From Adhaeribacter swui (GTDB taxonomy: Bacteria > Bacteroidota > Bacteroidia > Cytophagales > Hymenobacteraceae): a stretch of DNA of 64,000 nucleotides. The translations under genes and the position numbers were made by a program. Below, piece after piece: positions 61,929 through 64,000 of this stretch. The stretch lies in assembly GCF_014217805.1 (NCBI RefSeq), contig NZ_CP055156.1:4470585-4534584 (forward strand). The letters are read 5' to 3'. The notes below the pieces were generated by a model. That model saw nothing but the letters and a program-made list of their open reading frames with translations. It did not search any database and was not told where the DNA came from. Positions within the stretch are counted from its first letter, which is position 1. Each line of letters begins with the position of its first letter.

Positions 61929-64000
61929 ATGTTTACAACCGCTGAAAAAACCGTGAAACCCACAGCTGTTTTGCCACAAAAAGCTGCGGACACCTCCTTC
62001 TTCCGGAAGGCAGGTGATGAAGGTTTTTTCCGAAAGGAGGTGGCTAAACAAGAAAATGCGCGTTTTCTTCACCCTCCGGTGCAGGCCAAGTTAACAGTAA
62101 ATAATCCGGATGAGCCGCAGAAAAAAGAAGAAAAACTTTCCCGCTTAAAAGAAGAAATAATACCAAAAAAAACTAATTCCCCGGAAGTAGCTGCTAATTT
62201 TAAGCAAAATTTAAAATTAGCAGCTATGTTATCGGCTTCGGTGCAAAGGCTGGCCCGGCAATCTGGGCGGGAGCAGGAAAGCTTGGGTAGTAAGTCCGAT
62301 ATACCTTCCTTTCTTTCCCGGGTTCCGCAACAGGCACATGCTCCTGCTGCACCCTTAGGTATTACCCATTTATTTCGAACATTAGGCGGTATGCCTTTAC
62401 CCGCGGAAGCGCAGGAATTTTTTCAGGATTCGTACAGAGCTGATGTCAGTACTATCCAGGTACATGCCGATGCGGAAGCCGCGGCTATTTGTCGGGAGAA
62501 ACAGGCAGTCGCTTTTACCCAAGGGAATCACCTTTACTTTGTACCGGAGAAATATGCGCCCGGAACCGAGGCAGGAAGCCAATTACTCGCTCAACAAGTT
62601 GCCGGATCTTTAAAACAATTGGGCATTCCAACTCCGGGTTTAATGAACCAGATTACGGCCAGTTGCCAGGTAGATAACTCCGTTACCGCACCAAATAAAA
62701 CTACTCCACCCGAAGAGAAAACCTTGCCTTCCGCTTTAGATAAAAAGAAAACCGGAAATCTGGCGGCCGCTAAATCCGGGTCTAAAAAAGAAAAAAGTGC
62801 TGCGTTCCGGAAAAATAAGAAAAAACCTATTTCGGATGGCCCGGCTTTTAAAGCAGTAAAGCAAAATTTTAAAAAATCGCCCGCGCAACCCGGTGAAGAT
62901 CCGGCATTTTTAAAAATAGTAGGTAAAGTTAAAGCCACCGCCAAAACCCAGAAGCAACACGAGGATGCCGGAGTTAAAGCCACAGATGCCCAAAAAGCCG
63001 CACCGGCAGTAGCAAACGAGGCGGAAAGCAAAGCACAAAAAAGAAAAACTGATGGTCTGGATGAAGCTGGAAAAATAGATAAAGCTTTTAACGAGGATGC
63101 TTTTAAAACAGAATTATTTAAAAAAATAGAGGAAATTACCCCTCAAACGCTGCAAGAGGCAACCGAATTTAAAGAAAACAACCGCATCGGGGAAGTAAAA
63201 AAGGCGATGGGCAAAAAAGTAGCTCAGGAAAAACAAAGTACTACCGCTCCGGTTGCGCAGGCAAGCGCCCAACCTTTAAAAATAAACGAGGAAGATCATA
63301 AAAAAACAGCGCCTTTGCCGCCCACACCCCAAGGCGCTGTTCCGGCAATGTTGGGTGCCCGGGAAGCGGCCCCTAAACCTAAATTAGCCCCGGAAATTTC
63401 GTTACAGGAGCAAAGCAAATCCCTGGACGAAGAAATAAAAGCGCACCAGGTAACCGAAGAGCAATTAATAACCAGCAACGAACCTGATTTTACAACCGCC
63501 TTGCAGGAAAAAAGAAAAGCCCAGCAAGATGCCATCGAAAAACCGCAACAATACCGCAAGCAGGAGGCATTATTAATCAACCAGGCACAAGCATCGGTGC
63601 AGCAGGATGCTGCGCAGGCTGTAACGGGCATGCACGCCAACCGGGGTAAAAACTTTACAGCCGTAGTACAGCAACAACAAACCACCAAGCAAAAAGACCA
63701 GGACCGCCGGGCTGCAGTAACTCAGGAAATCCAGGCAAAATACATTCTTGCCGAAAACAAGGTGAAAAAAGCGTTGGAAGAAGCAGAAACAGAATCGAAC
63801 CAGCTTTTTGACGAAGGGGCGGAAGCCGCCCGGCAAGAATTTGAAAATACCGTGGCCGAAAAAATGCGGGCCTACAAAAAACGGCGTTACTCTGGTTTTT
63901 GGGGCAAGCTGCGCTGGGGCAAAGATAAACTGTTTGGCATGTCCGAAGAAGTAAATGCTTTTTACACGCAAGGCCGGCAATTATACCTGAATAAAATGGA
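61929..64000 (+). CDS. Second eCIS effector-like protein, degenerate DUF4157, cut by window edge
   Basis: An ATG at 61929 opens a frame with no stop before the window end, giving 690 visible residues. The first 60 (FFRKAGDEGFFRKE; HPPVQAKLTV) nearly repeat the leader of the preceding gene, at the DNA level as well. Residues about 155-230 align with its DUF4157 domain (LPAEAQEFFQDSYRADVSTI; GNHLYFVPEKYAPG), but HELTH is replaced by QQVAG at 222-226, so the zinc site is lost. What follows is a long Lys, Glu and Gln-rich region of likely coiled coil, ending KLRWGKDKLFGMSEEVNAF at the edge. Only 21 bases separate the two genes. The C-terminal payload is not visible. Confidence 0.82.
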   Translation, partial: MFTTAEKTVKPTAVLPQKAADTSFFRKAGDEGFFRKEVAKQENARFLHPPVQAKLTVNNPDEPQKKEEKLSRLKEEIIPKKTNSPEVAANFKQNLKLAAMLSASVQRLARQSGREQESLGSKSDIPSFLSRVPQQAHAPAAPLGITHLFRTLGGMPLPAEAQEFFQDSYRADVSTIQVHADAEAAAICREKQAVAFTQGNHLYFVPEKYAPGTEAGSQLLAQQVAGSLKQLGIPTPGLMNQITASCQVDNSVTAPNKTTPPEEKTLPSALDKKKTGNLAAAKSGSKKEKSAAFRKNKKKPISDGPAFKAVKQNFKKSPAQPGEDPAFLKIVGKVKATAKTQKQHEDAGVKATDAQKAAPAVANEAESKAQKRKTDGLDEAGKIDKAFNEDAFKTELFKKIEEITPQTLQEATEFKENNRIGEVKKAMGKKVAQEKQSTTAPVAQASAQPLKINEEDHKKTAPLPPTPQGAVPAMLGAREAAPKPKLAPEISLQEQSKSLDEEIKAHQVTEEQLITSNEPDFTTALQEKRKAQQDAIEKPQQYRKQEALLINQAQASVQQDAAQAVTGMHANRGKNFTAVVQQQQTTKQKDQDRRAAVTQEIQAKYILAENKVKKALEEAETESNQLFDEGAEAARQEFENTVAEKMRAYKKRRYSGFWGKLRWGKDKLFGMSEEVNAFYTQGRQLYLNKM

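Overview
The window looks like part of a Bacteroidota chromosome, most likely Cytophagales (Hymenobacteraceae-like). This is inferred from family content: proteins with type IX secretion (T9SS) C-terminal sorting domains, a TonB-dependent receptor with an N-terminal carboxypeptidase-regulatory-like domain, an MG2/TonB-plug protein, Tat-exported Gfo/Idh/MocA oxidoreductases, DUF2721 and DUF5872 proteins, and few Shine-Dalgarno sequences. Intergenic DNA is AT-rich and repeatedly carries near-palindromes of the AAATTTTTAAAATTT type. No rRNA, tRNA, CRISPR array or insertion sequence was recognised.

Layout. 1-5.2 kb (minus strand): an AhpD-like protein and a TonB-dependent receptor in a likely operon running off the left edge, a small membrane-anchored unknown and a frameshifted GNAT acetyltransferase. 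5.3-10.4 kb (plus): a secreted beta-helix protein, a Tat-exported oxidoreductase and a sterol-desaturase-family membrane enzyme. 10.9-17.2 kb: a MarR regulator followed by a TolC / membrane-fusion / RND tripartite efflux operon with a strong terminator. 17.7-30.3 kb: a T9SS-secreted serine peptidase, a second sterol-desaturase-family protein, a GAF histidine kinase, a D-aminoacylase-like amidohydrolase, a lipoprotein hydrolase, an acyltransferase, a DUF2721 protein and a disulfide flavoprotein. 30.5-35.2 kb: a second Gfo/Idh/MocA protein, an AEC transporter and an FAD/NAD(P)-binding protein next to the 3' remnant of a thiamine-diphosphate enzyme, then copies of a dispersed intergenic element. 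35.4-45.5 kb: a DUF5872 protein, a GH13/GH15 pair, an ArsR-SRPBCC-DoxX operon with paired operator-like boxes, a lipoprotein, a phytanoyl-CoA dioxygenase-like enzyme, a pseudouridine synthase, an SDR and a disordered hydrophilic protein. 46-54.5 kb: the MG2/TonB-plug protein, small exported proteins, a T9SS-secreted Kelch/cadherin-like protein and an M48 metalloprotease lipoprotein.

The most striking region is the right end (55.4-64.0 kb, plus strand). It looks like one edge of an extracellular contractile injection system (eCIS) locus: a DUF4255 (Pvc16-like) protein, a protein with two modules resembling chitin-binding CBM5/12 domains, and two tandem effector-like genes that begin with nearly the same leader of about 60 residues. 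The first (1462 residues) has a DUF4157 'eCIS core' domain with an intact HELTH zinc motif, three repeats of about 140 residues, and an AT-rich C-terminal segment resembling bacterial RNase A-like toxin domains. The second, cut by the window edge, has a DUF4157-like domain that has lost HExxH. Only 21 bases separate the two, so no immunity gene lies between them. Sheath, tube, baseplate and ATPase genes are not in the window, so assignment to a complete eCIS is an inference.
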